From Pandoraea commovens (GTDB lineage Bacteria > Pseudomonadota > Gammaproteobacteria > Burkholderiales > Burkholderiaceae): a stretch of 64,000 nt of DNA. The DNA lies in NCBI RefSeq assembly GCF_902459615.1, contig NZ_CABPSA010000009.1, positions 124,001-188,000 of the forward strand, in the 5' to 3' direction. Below, in pieces: positions 62,420-64,000 of the stretch. A program made the translations under genes and the position numbers. How positions within the stretch are numbered: position 1 is the first letter of the stretch; each line of letters begins with the position of its first letter. Below the pieces are notes generated by a model that did no database searches, was not told where the DNA came from, and worked only from the letters and a program-made list of their open reading frames with translations.

Positions 62420-62962
62420 TCAGAAGAACTTGATGGGCCGGCGCAGCTTGGCCGGTGTGTGACGCGCCACGCGCGCCGCACCCGACTGCACCTGCGTGCG
62501 CGTCGTGCTGGCCTGCTTGAACCACATGGGCGTCGCGGCCCGGCGCACACGCCAGTTGCGGCGCTTGGGCTTCGCGCGGAGGCTCGACGTCACCACCGGT
62601 TCGGACAGATAGCTGTCGGAATACCCAGTCGCGGCATCGGTGCCGCCCCCGGCGGTCTCGTTCGACGACGTACCGGTGGCGCTCGCCCAGGCATCATTGA
62701 GCGACGCCTCCTGCTCATGCAACTGCTTCTGAACGGTGTTCTGCGCGCTGCGGGCCGCGTCCTCGAACTGGTTGCGCATGTTGCGCAGCTCGTCGAGTTC
62801 CATCTCGCGGCTCACTTCGGCCTTCACGTCGTTGATATAGCGTTGGGCGCGACCAAACAGCGCGCCCGCCGTGCGTGCCACTTTAGGCAGGCGTTCGGGA
62901 CCGATCACGACCAGCGCAACCACGCCGATCAACATCAGTTTGGAAAGGCCGAGATCGATCAT
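62420..62962 (-). CDS. tatB: Twin-arginine translocase subunit TatB
   Basis: 180 residues. MIDLGLSKLMLIGVVALVVI then GPERLPKVARTAG, the hinge of TatB, an amphipathic helix and a variable charged tail. Forms the substrate receptor with TatC. 12 bp after tatA. Confidence 0.96.
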   Translation of the reverse strand: MIDLGLSKLMLIGVVALVVIGPERLPKVARTAGALFGRAQRYINDVKAEVSREMELDELRNMRNQFEDAARSAQNTVQKQLHEQEASLNDAWASATGTSSNETAGGGTDAATGYSDSYLSEPVVTSSLRAKPKRRNWRVRRAATPMWFKQASTTRTQVQSGAARVARHTPAKLRRPIKFF

Positions 62963-62974
62963 GTCGACGCCGAC

Positions 62975-63217
62975 TTAGCCTTGCTTGTGATTGCTCGCGT
63001 CCTTGGCCTGCACGTCGATGGTGGTCGAATCGCGCAGTTCCTTGGCAGCCGCCGGATCTTCCTTGGACGGGGAGGCTTCGCCTTCCTTCATGCCGTCCTT
63101 GAAGCCCTTGACCGCACCGCCCAGATCGCTACCCATGTTGCGCAGCTTCTTGGTGCCGAAAACCATCATCACGATCACCAGCACGATCAGCCAGTGCCAA
63201 ATACTCAACGAACCCAT
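62975..63217 (-). CDS. tatA: Twin-arginine translocase subunit TatA
   Basis: 80 residues from ATG 63217 (AGGAGAG upstream). [20 protein letters not shown], then [20 protein letters not shown], the TatA helix-hinge-amphipathic helix. Oligomerises to form the pore. Confidence 0.96.
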   Translation of the reverse strand: MGSLSIWHWLIVLVIVMMVFGTKKLRNMGSDLGGAVKGFKDGMKEGEASPSKEDPAAAKELRDSTTIDVQAKDASNHKQG

Positions 63218-63518
63218 GACCACTCTCCTTGCGTTTACCTACCTCTGCCGCGTCGCGACGAGGTTTTATCGAGCCCCGCTGCGCAGGCCCTCAAGCCTTT
63301 GGCGCAGTGCGCTATGTTTGCCCCGCGTTACTCATGTTACGCAACCATGTGCCCCATTGTGGCACATTGCGCGTCACGTCCAGCATCGTAACCGGGCGCG
63401 ACGCCGGGTAGAAATAAATGTTTCGTGAAACCTTTCCCGATGCGGGAGCGTTGCACCATTCCATCACATAACGCGGCAAACCGTCGCGATATTCCCGGAC
63501 TTCGCTGTCGCGCTGACT

Positions 63519-63893
63519 TTACATGCGCTTCCACGGCCGCGGTCCGGCCAGAATGTGCATGTGAAGATGATAAACCTCCTGCCCGCCACCCGGTCCGGTG
63601 TTCATCACCACGCGAAACCCGTTGCCATCGATGTTCGACGCATCGCCATCGAAGGCGTAACCCTGCTCGCGGGCCAGCTTCGGCGCAAGCAGCATCATCT
63701 TGCCGAGCAGCGCCTGATCTTCCGGCTGGCAGTCCTGCAACGTGGCGATATGCTTGCGCGGAACCATCAGCAGGTGCAGGTCGGCGGCCGGATTGATGTC
63801 CTTGAACACCACGACGTCGTCGTCGCTGTAGACCTGCGCGCTCGGGATCTGCCCGGCGACGATTTTGCAGAAGATACAGTTGTCGTGCGTCAT
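63519..63893 (-). CDS. hinT: HIT-family nucleotide hydrolase (HinT-like)
   Basis: 124 residues from ATG 63893. CIFCKIVAGQIPSAQVYSDD at the start and the histidine triad VYHLHMHILAG near the C-terminus. Hydrolyses purine nucleoside phosphoramidates. Its usual position before tatABC supports the assignment. The gap 63224-63518 holds no gene that I can see. Confidence 0.95.
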   Translation of the reverse strand: MTHDNCIFCKIVAGQIPSAQVYSDDDVVVFKDINPAADLHLLMVPRKHIATLQDCQPEDQALLGKMMLLAPKLAREQGYAFDGDASNIDGNGFRVVMNTGPGGGQEVYHLHMHILAGPRPWKRM

Positions 63894-63947
63894 GCTTGTG
63901 TCTTCCTCTCGAATGCTCTGATGAATCGAAGCGCCGCCCTGCATGCC

Positions 63948-64000
63948 TCAGGCGCGCGCCGCGTACATGGGTTTGTTGTCGTTCAGATACAGCCAGCCCT
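63948..64000 (-). CDS. C-terminal end of a neighbouring protein (partial)
   Basis: The minus frame reads GWLYLNDNKPMYAARA-stop, with stop TGA at 63948-63950; the start is outside the window. In this gene order a small membrane protein often lies between hisE and hinT, but 16 residues do not identify it. Confidence 0.5.
   Translation of the reverse strand, partial: GWLYLNDNKPMYAARA

Overview
The window looks like a chromosome segment of a high-GC betaproteobacterium of the Burkholderiaceae, most like Pandoraea or a close Burkholderia relative. This rests on the right-hand gene order (hinT, tatABC, a DegQ/DegS-type protease, a Nif3-like gene, mscL, petABC, sspA, sspB, tRNA-Thr), which is typical of that family. 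The genus is inferred; the family is fairly secure.

Region 1 (1-26588, all minus strand) is a two-partner secretion / contact-dependent inhibition locus. The operon reads a short TpsA exoprotein, a CdiB/FhaC-type transporter, a periplasmic parvulin-like chaperone, a 3930-residue CdiA with a C-terminal toxin, and a small EF-Tu-domain-like putative immunity gene. Downstream lies an array of displaced copies of the last ~2.3 kb of cdiA. Each copy has a different toxin tip and its own immunity gene, and they decay towards the left edge: two orphan modules, a toxin remnant with a frameshifted immunity gene, and a 5'-truncated copy running off the window.

Region 2 (26589-27680) carries a small secreted Cys-rich repeat protein and a strong hairpin that is probably the ancestral terminator of tRNA-Thr.

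Region 3 (about 27681-54350) is a ~26.7-kb genomic island inserted at the 3' end of tRNA-Thr(TGT). A tyrosine integrase lies next to the tRNA, an imperfect 18/19-nt att repeat lies at the far end, and TGCCCCC heptamers (probable integrase arm sites) lie at both ends. The cargo is dominated by a phosphorothioate-type defence system of Ssp kind: sspB-sspC-sspD on the plus strand (single-strand phosphorothioation) converging on sspF-sspG-sspH on the minus strand (restriction). The sspFGH operon continues into two unusual genes: a protein with two GHKL ATPase domains and a histidine-kinase core, and a large protein whose receiver domain is split by an insertion. They look like a two-component module wired into the defence operon and are the best candidate for something undescribed. 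A LexA-type box precedes sspB. The rest of the island has a MESH1/SpoT-type HD hydrolase, an LprI-like protein, a YccF-like membrane protein, an XRE regulator, a gene II/X-type replication protein, an AlpA-like regulator and the integrase.

Region 4 (54334-64000) is conserved chromosome: tRNA-Thr, the ClpXP adaptor sspB and sspA (unrelated to the phosphorothioate ssp genes despite the names), the cytochrome bc1 operon, mscL, nif3-like, a DegQ/DegS-type protease, tatCBA and hinT.
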